Below, one piece after another: positions 36,295 to 43,864 of a stretch of 64,000 nucleotides of DNA. The stretch comes from Candidatus Paceibacterota bacterium. Lineage in GTDB: Bacteria > Actinomycetota > Actinomycetes > Nanopelagicales > Nanopelagicaceae. The notes beneath the pieces were generated by a model. The model was not told the origin of the DNA. It saw only the letters and a program-made list of their open reading frames with translations, and ran no database searches. The stretch spans positions 806,001 through 870,000 of the forward strand of contig DATKUL010000002.1 of NCBI GenBank assembly GCA_035530615.1, read 5' to 3'. How positions within the stretch are numbered: the stretch's first letter is position 1; each line of letters begins with the position of its first letter. The position numbers and the translations under genes were made by a program.

Positions 36295-36331
36295 GAAAAA
36301 AGAACGGGACCGACCAAATGGTCAGTCCCGC
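36295..36331 (-). terminator. Rho-independent terminator of the HU gene
   Basis: On the minus strand a long stem, CGGGACTGACC with GGTCGGTCCCG around a four-base loop (36305-36330), is followed by TTCTTTTTT. It lies about 30 bp past the HU stop codon. Confidence 0.9.
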
Positions 36332-36361
36332 CCTCAATATCCTCAAATCAGAAATGAGAAG

Positions 36362-36835
36362 TTACTTCTTTTTTGCAACTTTCTTTGCTGCTTTCTTAGG
36401 AGCAACTTTCTTAGCGACCTTCTTTGGGGCTGCTTTCTTAGCGACCTTCTTGGCTGCTTTCTTAGGAGCAACTTTCTTAGCGGCCTTCTTTGGGGCAGCC
36501 TTCACAACTGGCTTTGCCACAACTTTTGGAACTGGCTTTGGAGCTGGCTCAAGTTTGCGAGCACCCGAAATAACTTCTTTCAGACCCTTTGCCGGCAAGA
36601 AGCGTGGCTTCTTGCTTGCCTTGATCTGAATGGTCTCACCGGTAAATGGGTTACGACCCTTACGTGCCTTGCGGTCAACCTTCTTGAACTTGCCGAAGTC
36701 GTTGATCATTACGTCTTCGCCTTTTGCCAAGTTGCGAGTGATCGCGTCAAAAACGATATCAACAGCGTGTGCTGCTTCCTTCTTGCTGTCGTTGAAGTGT
36801 GGGGTCAACGAGGCAATGAATTGGGCCTTATTCAT
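36362..36835 (-). CDS. hupB: Histone-like HU protein with lysine-rich tail
   Basis: 157 residues. The N-terminal 90 form the HU fold (NKAQFIASLTPHF ... KGRNPFTGETIQIKASKKPRF). The tail (about 95-157) is made of PKKAAKKVA-type repeats like those of mycobacterial HupB and eukaryotic H1. It compacts DNA. An upstream in-frame ATG exists, but AGGGGAA six bases before ATG 36835 and the family N-terminus support this start. It is transcribed alone with a strong terminator. Confidence 0.95.
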   Translation of the reverse strand: MNKAQFIASLTPHFNDSKKEAAHAVDIVFDAITRNLAKGEDVMINDFGKFKKVDRKARKGRNPFTGETIQIKASKKPRFLPAKGLKEVISGARKLEPAPKPVPKVVAKPVVKAAPKKAAKKVAPKKAAKKVAKKAAPKKVAKKVAPKKAAKKVAKKK

Positions 36836-36850
36836 CAAATTCCCCTTATA

Positions 36851-36883
36851 TTTACGCGTAAATGTTAAGCAATTGCTTAACAT
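36851..36883. promoter_or_regulatory. Two adjacent palindromes upstream of HU
   Basis: TTTACGCGTAAA (36851-36862) is a perfect 12 bp palindrome. The next one (36862-36883) is a perfect 22 bp palindrome with half-site ATGTTAAGCAA. They share the A at 36862 and lie 15-50 bp before the HU start codon, a likely place for a dimeric regulator or for HU itself. Confidence 0.6.
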
Positions 36884-36962
36884 AGTTGGAAATTTACGCA
36901 CTATTTCAAAATGAGTCCACCATTAAAGACGCGTGTCGCACTTATTTATTTCTATGAGTTGC

Positions 36963-37026
36963 ACTCTTTGAGAGCAAAATATGTTGATATTCACTGCTTT
37001 TTTCACCTCAAAGAGTCCAGAAATGT
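36963..37026. repeat. 10 bp inverted repeat downstream of leuD
   Basis: ACTCTTTGAG (36963-36972) and CTCAAAGAGT (37017-37026) are perfect inverted copies 44 bp apart, just past the leuD stop. They could close a large RNA loop at the end of the leu transcript. The rest of the HU-leuD gap (36836-37048) shows no gene. Confidence 0.4.
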
Positions 37027-37048
37027 CTCAATAAATGGTAGAGACTTT

Positions 37049-37657
37049 CTAGCGAGCTGGCTGAGTCGCGGGCTTGAATGCTGGACGGGTCTTTTCGAAG
37101 ATATCGATCGAGTCAGTCTGCTTCAATGTGAGCCCAATATCGTCCAAACCTTCCATCAAACGCCAGCGGGTGTAGTCATCTATCGCGAATGGGATGACAA
37201 AGGATGAACTGGCAGATTTGTAGGAGACGGTCCGTTTTTCAAGGTTCACTTCGATTGGCAGCGCAGGTTGCGCTTCAATTGCATCCCAGAGTGCTTCCAC
37301 CTGCTCTTGCGGAAGAATAATCGTGAGAAGTCCACCTTTTGCGCTGTTACCTTTGAAGATGTCGGCAAAGCGGGGTGAGATGACAACTTTAATGCCGTAA
37401 TTCTGGAGCGCCCAGACGGCATGTTCGCGCGAAGATCCGGTTCCAAAATCGGCACCAGCAACCAAAATTGAGCCATTTTTGAAGGCTTCCTTATTGAGAA
37501 CGAACTCTGGATCCTTGCGCCACGCGGCAAATAAGCCATCTTCATATCCCGAACGGGTGATGCGCTTGAGGTAAACCGCAGGAATGATCTGATCTGTATC
37601 TACATTACTTCGGCGTAGCGGAACGCCCGTACCGATGTGAGTGACGAATTTATCCAT
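37049..37657 (-). CDS. leuD: 3-isopropylmalate dehydratase small subunit
   Basis: 202 residues. It has the [15 protein letters not shown] start, the [11 protein letters not shown] swivel-domain motif near residue 75, and SAKGGLLTI. With LeuC it isomerises isopropylmalate in leucine synthesis. It is 15 bp after leuC. Confidence 0.96.
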   Translation of the reverse strand: MDKFVTHIGTGVPLRRSNVDTDQIIPAVYLKRITRSGYEDGLFAAWRKDPEFVLNKEAFKNGSILVAGADFGTGSSREHAVWALQNYGIKVVISPRFADIFKGNSAKGGLLTIILPQEQVEALWDAIEAQPALPIEVNLEKRTVSYKSASSSFVIPFAIDDYTRWRLMEGLDDIGLTLKQTDSIDIFEKTRPAFKPATQPAR

Positions 37658-37672
37658 GATTCTCGCGCCTTC

Positions 37673-39079
37673 CTACAGATCTGCCGGTGATGAAAGAGTT
37701 CCACGTAGCGCAGTTGCTGCAGCTACCTGCGGGCTCACCAAGTGAGTCCGACCGCCCTTACCTTGGCGGCCTTCAAAATTGCGATTGCTGGTGGATGCAG
37801 AGCGCTCCCCCGGAGCAAGTTGATCAGGATTCATGCCCAGACACATCGAGCAGCCTGCGTTGCGCCACTCTGCACCAGCATTAATAAATATTTGATCCAG
37901 TCCTTCTGCTTCGGCCTGCAGGCGGACTCGCGCCGAGCCAGGAACGACCAACATTCGCAGGGTCGAAGCTATCTTTTTGCCATCCAAAATTGCCGCTGCA
38001 TTTCGCAGGTCCTCTATGCGTCCGTTGGTGCATGAACCTAGGAAAACCGTGTCAATGGAGATGTTTTTAAGTGGTGTGCCTGCTTTGAGATCCATGTAGA
38101 CAAGGGCACGCTCGGCTGCGCCTCTCTCCTCAGCATCAGTTATCAATGCAGGATCTGGAACAACGCTGGTGAGTGGTGCACCTTGGGCGGGGTTGGTTCC
38201 CCACGTGACGAATGGCGCCAATTCATTGGCATTGATGGTGATTTCGACATCAAATTTCGCATCCGCATCAGTGAAAAGAGTGCCCCAGTAGGCAAGGGCC
38301 TCATCCCAATTCTGCGGTGCATGTGGTTTTCCCTGGATGTAGGCAAAAGTTTTCTCATCCGGTGCAATTAGACCCGCACGAGCGCCGGCTTCGATCGACA
38401 TATTGCACACCGTCATGCGGCCTTCCATGGAAAGCGCACGAATGGCACTTCCCCGGTATTCGATGACATAGCCCTGTCCGCCGCCGGTTCCAATCTGAGC
38501 GATGAGCGCCAAGATAATGTCTTTGGCGGCAACACCCGGCGGTAATTCACCTTCGACATTGATGGCCATGGTTTCTGGACGAACGAGTGGCAATGTTTGG
38601 GTAGCCAGAACATGTTCGACCTCGCTAGTTCCAATACCAAAGGCCAGCGCTCCGAAAGCTCCATGGGTGGAGGTATGTGAGTCGCCACAGACAATTGTCA
38701 TACCTGGTTGAGTCAGTCCTAGTTGTGGTCCAACGACGTGAACAATTCCCTGATCAATATCCCCCAGAGAGTGAATTCGCACTCCAAAGTCGGCACAGTT
38801 TTTTCGAAGCGTATCTACTTGAAGTTTGGAGACTGGGTCGGCAATCGGGCGATCAATATTCTGGGTCGGAGTGTTGTGATCCTCGGTTGCAATCGTGAGG
38901 TCCGGGCGGCGTACTTTCCTGCCTGCCAGTCGGAGACCGTCAAATGCCTGTGCGCTCGTTACCTCATGAATCAGGTGGAGATCTATGTAAAGGAGATCCG
39001 GTTCACCTTCTACGCTACGAACTAGGTGCTCCTGCCAGATTTTCTCCGCCAATGTCTTCCCGGCTATGTCGCTCGCCAT
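37673..39079 (-). CDS. leuC: 3-isopropylmalate dehydratase large subunit
   Basis: 468 residues. It binds a [4Fe-4S] cluster through Cys in [15 protein letters not shown] and in [17 protein letters not shown]-type [30 protein letters not shown] is the aconitase-family core. ATG 39079 is chosen because AGGAGAGATC precedes it and the product then begins in the normal place; the frame is open further upstream. Confidence 0.96.
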   Translation of the reverse strand: MASDIAGKTLAEKIWQEHLVRSVEGEPDLLYIDLHLIHEVTSAQAFDGLRLAGRKVRRPDLTIATEDHNTPTQNIDRPIADPVSKLQVDTLRKNCADFGVRIHSLGDIDQGIVHVVGPQLGLTQPGMTIVCGDSHTSTHGAFGALAFGIGTSEVEHVLATQTLPLVRPETMAINVEGELPPGVAAKDIILALIAQIGTGGGQGYVIEYRGSAIRALSMEGRMTVCNMSIEAGARAGLIAPDEKTFAYIQGKPHAPQNWDEALAYWGTLFTDADAKFDVEITINANELAPFVTWGTNPAQGAPLTSVVPDPALITDAEERGAAERALVYMDLKAGTPLKNISIDTVFLGSCTNGRIEDLRNAAAILDGKKIASTLRMLVVPGSARVRLQAEAEGLDQIFINAGAEWRNAGCSMCLGMNPDQLAPGERSASTSNRNFEGRQGKGGRTHLVSPQVAAATALRGTLSSPADL

Positions 39080-39103
39080 TTGATCTCTCCTACCCCACCA
39101 ATT

Positions 39104-39132
39104 TTGCATCTCACACATTGAGATGTTAATAT
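39104..39132 (+). promoter_or_regulatory. ndgR promoter with an operator between -35 and -10
   Basis: TTGCAT (39104-39109) and TAATAT (39127-39132) are 17 bp apart. Inside lies CATCTCA-n5-TGAGATG (39107-39125), a perfect inverted repeat. The GTG start follows the -10 by six bases, so transcription probably begins at or near the start codon and the mRNA is leaderless. The operator also lies just upstream of leuC on the other strand. Confidence 0.65.
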
Positions 39133-39138
39133 TGCATC

Positions 39139-39864
39139 GTGGACAGAAAGAATAGCGGAGTTGGTGTATTAGATAAAGCCGTAGCAATTCTTACGACCTT
39201 GGAATCGGGACCCCATTCCCTGGCAGAACTTGTAGCAGCAACCGGAATCGCGCGTCCGACGGCACATCGCCTAGCAGTTGCACTTGAATTTCATCGCCTT
39301 GTCACGCGCGACTTAAGTGGTCGTTTTGTGCTCGGTCCCCGCTCTGGCGAACTTGCCGCCGCTGCCGGGGAAGATCGCCTCCTCGCTGCGGCCGCGCCTG
39401 CCCTTACCTCGCTTCGTGACGCAACTGGAGAAAGTGCCCAGTTGTACCGACGCCAAGGTGACCTGCGGATCTGCGTTGCAGTCGCCGAACGCGTATCTGG
39501 TCTGCGCGACTCAGTTCCAATTGGAGCCGCTTTAACAATGCAAGCGGGCTCTGCTGCGCAGGTGCTACTTGCATGGGAGGATTCGGATCGCATCCACCGT
39601 GGACTTACAAATGCACGATTTACCGCTGCACAATTGGCAGCGGTTCGCCGTCGCGGGTGGGCACAGAGCATGGGAGAACGCGAAGCTGGAGTGGCTTCCG
39701 TTTCTGCACCGGTGCGCGGTCCAAATGGAAAAGTTATTGCGGCTGTCAGTATCAGCGGTCCGATTGAACGCCTGGGAAGACAACCCGGTCGTCTGCATGC
39801 AGCAGTTGTTGCGGCTACTGCGGCAAGACTTTCCGAACATTTAGAAAATTCAAATAAGCCTTAA
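39139..39864 (+). CDS. ndgR: IclR-family regulator, NdgR/LtbR-like
   Basis: 241 residues. The winged helix lies at 10-65 ([24 protein letters not shown]) and the IclR effector domain at 80-240. Being divergent from leuCD matches NdgR of Streptomyces and LtbR of Corynebacterium, which repress leucine and tryptophan genes. No ribosome-binding site precedes the GTG start, in agreement with a leaderless mRNA. Its stop overlaps that of the convergent sensor kinase. Confidence 0.85.
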   Translation: MDRKNSGVGVLDKAVAILTTLESGPHSLAELVAATGIARPTAHRLAVALEFHRLVTRDLSGRFVLGPRSGELAAAAGEDRLLAAAAPALTSLRDATGESAQLYRRQGDLRICVAVAERVSGLRDSVPIGAALTMQAGSAAQVLLAWEDSDRIHRGLTNARFTAAQLAAVRRRGWAQSMGEREAGVASVSAPVRGPNGKVIAAVSISGPIERLGRQPGRLHAAVVAATAARLSEHLENSNKP

Positions 39865-40943
39865 GGCATCGGCACCACCAAAGTAATTTTTGCACCTCGG
39901 CCTGGTTTACTTTCGATAATCAGCGACCCTTTCAACAATTTCGTTCGCTCGTCCATGCCGCGTAAACCCAACCCAGTCTCCGTTGGGGGACCAAGTGATG
40001 ACATTCCTTGTCCATTGTCAGCAATAGAAACCACCAGATTGCCACTACCAAAATTAATCTCCACGTTCACTTGAGTGGCTCTCGCGTGATGTTCAACATT
40101 ATGCAGCGCCTCTTGCACGACTCTGAAAATAGGAAGCTCGAGACGCTCATCTAGTCTTTGGCGAGGGCCATGCACACGAAGGTCGACAACTACACCAGAG
40201 CGACTTTGCAGATCCGCCACCAACCATTCGATAGCGTCGATGAGGCCAAGGTCATCTAGCAATGAGGGGCGTAGATCCCTACAGAAGCGCCGCACGCTCG
40301 ACATCGTGCTACTGAGAATCTCTTGTACCCGGAGCAACCGATTCTCTGCACCGACGAGATTCTCGCTTGAAGTGACCATTCCAATTTCAGTTATTGCGGT
40401 CGCTAGCGACTGCAAGGTGTCGTCGTGGAGTTCACGTGATAAACGCTTTCGCTCTCTCTCTTGAGCCTCCGTTGCCAGACCAATATAGATTTCTAGATTC
40501 TCTTTTGCTTTTAGAAGTCTCACATTTGCTTCTTGGGCTTGCCCTGCCGCGAGATTTTCTCGCTCCACGCGATTAGCCACGATCATGGCGATTACGCCAA
40601 TAATTCCGAACTGGATCACAATGCCTAGGCGAGTAGTGGATTGATGTGAAATTATCTCGGGGATCCACAAAAGCAGCGCCCAGGCGAAAGTTGGTCCCGC
40701 GCCCCTGCGTCCAAAATTAAGTGCAGCATAAACAACCGGAACAAGGAATGGCGAGACGGAGAGAATATATAACTCGGAATCAGTGACCAATAGAGCAGAT
40801 TTTTCCAGGAGTATGTGGCTGACATCTACTACTAAGACAAGGGCTTGAATGATCCAAAATCGATGGTCTTTGTATGGAATCCCCATCTTCCCAATCCAAT
40901 TTCTCATCCTTGTGACGAAAGAAGAAGTTTTCAATGAACTCAT
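39861..40943 (-). CDS. NarL-type membrane sensor histidine kinase
   Basis: 360 residues. The N-terminal region (about 25-125) has four or five membrane spans and no large outer domain. A coiled linker leads to the dimerisation/phosphoacceptor helix with His173 (LSRELHDDTLQSL) and an ATPase domain (N box EALHNVEHHA; G boxes DNGQGM and GLGLRGM). It phosphorylates the response regulator encoded immediately upstream, which it overlaps by one base. The signal is unknown; a membrane or redox cue is possible given the neighbours. Confidence 0.88.
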   Translation of the reverse strand: MSSLKTSSFVTRMRNWIGKMGIPYKDHRFWIIQALVLVVDVSHILLEKSALLVTDSELYILSVSPFLVPVVYAALNFGRRGAGPTFAWALLLWIPEIISHQSTTRLGIVIQFGIIGVIAMIVANRVERENLAAGQAQEANVRLLKAKENLEIYIGLATEAQERERKRLSRELHDDTLQSLATAITEIGMVTSSENLVGAENRLLRVQEILSSTMSSVRRFCRDLRPSLLDDLGLIDAIEWLVADLQSRSGVVVDLRVHGPRQRLDERLELPIFRVVQEALHNVEHHARATQVNVEINFGSGNLVVSIADNGQGMSSLGPPTETGLGLRGMDERTKLLKGSLIIESKPGRGAKITLVVPMP

Positions 40944-41617
40944 TACTTTTCTTTTTCGGTTAACTGGATCAAGTGGTGCAGCACAGCGTGTGTGACTGCT
41001 TCAGTTCGCGAAGAGACTCCCAGTTTTTCGAAAACATTGCGCATATGCGCTTCAACAGTCCGAATGCTCAAGAAGAGTTCTTTTGCGATGTTCTTATTTG
41101 TCAGGCCTCTTGCAGCAAGCTGTAGGACCTGCAATTCGCGATCACTCATCCCGTTAACGGAGTGTGAAGGCTCCGAAATCCGAGAAAGTACACTCCTGGC
41201 AACCGTGGCGGAGAGGGCAGATCCCCCATTAGAGACTTTAATAACCGCATCCCTCAATTCACTCTCTTCTACGGTCTTGAGTAGATAGCCGCTAGCCCCC
41301 GCTTGCAGGGCTGCATTGACATACTGATCGTCGTCATAGACCGAGAGAATAATGATCTCGATTTCGGGAAAATCATTACTAATCTTCTGTGTGGCCTCGA
41401 TACCGGTCATTCCGGGCATTGCGATATCCATCAAAATTACTTGAGGGCGCAATTTTGCTGCCATTTCGTATGCTTGAAAGCCATCGCTACCCTCACCCAC
41501 GACAGTTATCAGACCATCAACCGTCTTGAGTCGCTCGCAAATACCCGCACGAAAAATCGGATGGTCATCCACGACGAGGACTCGGATGCCCATTGTCCCC
41601 TCTTGCGTATCGCTCAT
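40943..41617 (-). CDS. NarL/FixJ-family response regulator
   Basis: 224 residues. The receiver domain has the acidic pair DD (residues 17-18) and phospho-acceptor Asp64 (ILMDIAMPGM), plus a Lys in YLLKTVE. A C-terminal LuxR helix-turn-helix (about 155-215) has LTNKNIAKELFLSIRTVEAHM. Either the ATG at 41617 or the ATG at 41593 could be the start; both have G-rich sequence upstream. It is probably the partner of the adjacent kinase and may control the respiratory genes on its right. Confidence 0.88.
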   Translation of the reverse strand: MSDTQEGTMGIRVLVVDDHPIFRAGICERLKTVDGLITVVGEGSDGFQAYEMAAKLRPQVILMDIAMPGMTGIEATQKISNDFPEIEIIILSVYDDDQYVNAALQAGASGYLLKTVEESELRDAVIKVSNGGSALSATVARSVLSRISEPSHSVNGMSDRELQVLQLAARGLTNKNIAKELFLSIRTVEAHMRNVFEKLGVSSRTEAVTHAVLHHLIQLTEKEK

Positions 41618-41862
41618 CGAGCCGATTCCCCTTAGCCATCTTCACTTCTAGAAATAGCACATTCCGAGTCAGTGACCCAAGCCAGTGATCTTGCCTAGCA
41701 ATTGATGCTACACCCGAGATATTAGCGCCATCGCTAACAAAATCAGTAGGTGTTATCGCCGAGTAGGTGCGAGCGAATTGCCGATGTGTCGCGGATACCC
41801 GCCCCTCAATACTTTGAGAGTGTGAAACCACAAATAGATCAACCAACTAGAAAGAGGAGATC
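41618..41862. other. Divergent intergenic region
   Basis: About 245 bp between the response regulator and the lipoprotein gene. It must contain promoters for both directions. AGAAAGAGGAG just before 41863 is the ribosome-binding site of the lipoprotein gene. I see no strong palindrome. Confidence 0.4.
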
Positions 41863-42873
41863 ATGTCTAAAACAATTGGCCGCGGGCGGAATGGCTATTC
41901 CAAGCGGGCCACCTTGAGTGCAGTAGCGCTAACCGCTGCAGCACTCCTCACGCTTACCGCCTGCGGAGGTGGAACCGAAGATGTCGCGTCGGACACTCCC
42001 ACCGATACCGCGATCACCTTAGTCGAAGCTCTTCCAGCCGGCCAATGGATTTCCAATAGCGGAGATTTTAAAGAGGCCGCGAATTGGGACGTAGCAGAGA
42101 CTGTAACAATTGACCTTGGCGATGGAGTCATCACACCTTCCAACCTTGAACTTGTTGCAGGCATGCCATATGTCATTGAAATTTCAAATTCAGACACCGT
42201 CGAACATGGCTTCTCGGCTCTGGACTTTATGCGCGCCTCAGCAGTCCGTAAAGTTGAATCCGCAAGCGCTGAAATCAAGGTAACTCTCTTTAAAGATATC
42301 TACGTACTACCTGGAAAAATGATGGAACTCTTTGTCGTTCCCGTCATGCCCGGAGTCACTGCAATGGAAGGTCTTACAGATGGCGTGGCGGTTTCCGGCA
42401 TGACTGGCACAATCTCAGTAACCGGAGATGTACCTACAACTCCAAAACCCGTCATTGATCCACTCAGTACGGTCGGAGAAGTAGCCGGTGCTGCGGGTCT
42501 GATTGAAGCTGCGAAAGCAACGTGGAGTACAGACGCAGCTGCGGTGACAGTTGAAATGATGGATAACGGTGATGCCCACTTCTTCAAGCCAAAAGTCATC
42601 GAATTGAAGCTCAATCAACCAGTCACTCTCACCTTCGCCAACAACGGAAATATCCTGCACGTTTTCGATACTCCAGATTTCCTAGACACATGCGCATTCT
42701 GGAAAATTGTTAACGCCGAAGGCACCGTCTTTGGTGGGAAGGCACGCCCCGCAGATCTCGAAGCTGGCGGTGCCTCGAATCTGTACATCATTCCTACCAA
42801 GGCTGGAACCTACACCTTGGGCGATGAAGCACCTGAGATGGCAAGCATGAAAGCAACAATCGTCGTTAAGTAG
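41863..42873 (+). CDS. Cupredoxin-like lipoprotein, two domains
   Basis: 336 residues. A lipoprotein signal with LTAC lipobox anchors it at Cys34 outside the membrane. Two cupredoxin-type beta domains follow, about 85-195 (PYVIEISNSDTVEHGFSALDF) and 220-336 (VTLTFANNGNILHVFDTPDF...CAFW). Each has a His where a copper ligand would be, but the usual C-x(2-4)-H-x(2-5)-M loop is missing in the first and unclear in the second, so copper binding is uncertain. It precedes genes for an iron-sulfur protein and NrfD-like protein and may act as their redox partner or stabilising subunit. Confidence 0.7.
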   Translation: MSKTIGRGRNGYSKRATLSAVALTAAALLTLTACGGGTEDVASDTPTDTAITLVEALPAGQWISNSGDFKEAANWDVAETVTIDLGDGVITPSNLELVAGMPYVIEISNSDTVEHGFSALDFMRASAVRKVESASAEIKVTLFKDIYVLPGKMMELFVVPVMPGVTAMEGLTDGVAVSGMTGTISVTGDVPTTPKPVIDPLSTVGEVAGAAGLIEAAKATWSTDAAAVTVEMMDNGDAHFFKPKVIELKLNQPVTLTFANNGNILHVFDTPDFLDTCAFWKIVNAEGTVFGGKARPADLEAGGASNLYIIPTKAGTYTLGDEAPEMASMKATIVVK

Positions 42874-42886
42874 TCACAGTAAGCCT

Positions 42887-42915
42887 CTTGAGGGGCAGCG
42901 AACCTGCCCCTCAAG
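42887..42915 (+). terminator. Strong hairpin between the lipoprotein and FeS genes
   Basis: CTTGAGGGGCAG and CTGCCCCTCAAG form a perfect 12-pair stem with a five-base loop, 14 bp past the stop. No U-run follows. It may protect or partly end the lipoprotein mRNA, giving more lipoprotein than the membrane subunits. Confidence 0.6.
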
Positions 42916-42976
42916 AACTTAACGATTTGTGCAGGAAATAAATTCATATTCCACAGCGAAAAGGGAGTTGAGCGAA

Positions 42977-43864
42977 GTGGCAAATCTAAGGAACGTTGTC
43001 GACAGATCAAAACGGACTCGTCCGTATCCAGATCTTGGACTTACACCAGCGGGGGTTGTGTCGACTGAAGCAGAAGACATGTCCCGCAGAAATATGCTCT
43101 TAGGTCTTGGGGCGGTTGGCGTTGCGTCAATGGGCAGCGCCCTTGGATTGATTGGATTCAAAGACGAAGCACATGCTGCAGGTACAGTTGCAAAAGGCGC
43201 CGAACATCAATGGTGCAGAATTGTCGACTTAAGAGCTTGCACCGGAGAACGTAAGTGTGTCTCGTCATGTCAAACCCGCCACGGTCTTCCCCCTGAGCAG
43301 ACATGGATGCGCGTACTCTCATGGCAGGACGAAGTCGGCAAGGAATTCTTCATGCCGGTGCCCTGTCAGTTGTGCGAGAACCCACCCTGTATCGCCGTTT
43401 GTCCAGTAAGCGCCACTACTCGGACCGCCGAAGGCATAACTCTTGTCGACCAAGATAAGTGCATTGGTTCGAGAGCCTGCATGGCCGCCTGCCCCTATGA
43501 GGCTCGGTACTTCAATTGGAACAAGCCAGCAGATACAAATCGGATGCCGGCACCTTCGCCATCCACTCCGGAATTTCCTGCCAACCAGATTGGCACCGTG
43601 GGCAAGTGTGTCCTATGTGCAGATCGCATCCCCTACTCCAACGAATTGCCTTCCTGCGTTGAAGCCTGCCCCAATCACGTGCACTACATCGGGGACTTCG
43701 TAACAGATGTTGCGGTAAACGGAGTGTCAACCGTAAAACTTTCGACGTTTTTAAGCGAGAACAATGCAGTTCGATTTAGGGAGGAATTGGGCACCAATCC
43801 GCGTACCTACTACATCCTCGGAAAGGGTCAACCTCTCGGCGGCCCAATGGCGGGTGTGAAATGA
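42977..43864 (+). CDS. Tat-exported four-cluster ferredoxin, NrfC/DmsB-like
   Basis: About 295 residues. A twin-arginine motif SRRNMLLG (37-44) and hydrophobic stretch target it to the outside in folded form. Four Cys groups follow: RACTGERKCVSSC, PCQLCENPPCIAVCP, KCIGSRACMAACP, and KCVLCAD with SCVEACP, enough for four [4Fe-4S] clusters. It would pass electrons between an NrfD-type quinol site and a periplasmic partner. The GTG at 42977 has AAGGGAG nine bases upstream; an earlier GTG at 42929 is less likely. It overlaps the next gene by four bases. Confidence 0.85.
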   Translation: MANLRNVVDRSKRTRPYPDLGLTPAGVVSTEAEDMSRRNMLLGLGAVGVASMGSALGLIGFKDEAHAAGTVAKGAEHQWCRIVDLRACTGERKCVSSCQTRHGLPPEQTWMRVLSWQDEVGKEFFMPVPCQLCENPPCIAVCPVSATTRTAEGITLVDQDKCIGSRACMAACPYEARYFNWNKPADTNRMPAPSPSTPEFPANQIGTVGKCVLCADRIPYSNELPSCVEACPNHVHYIGDFVTDVAVNGVSTVKLSTFLSENNAVRFREELGTNPRTYYILGKGQPLGGPMAGVK

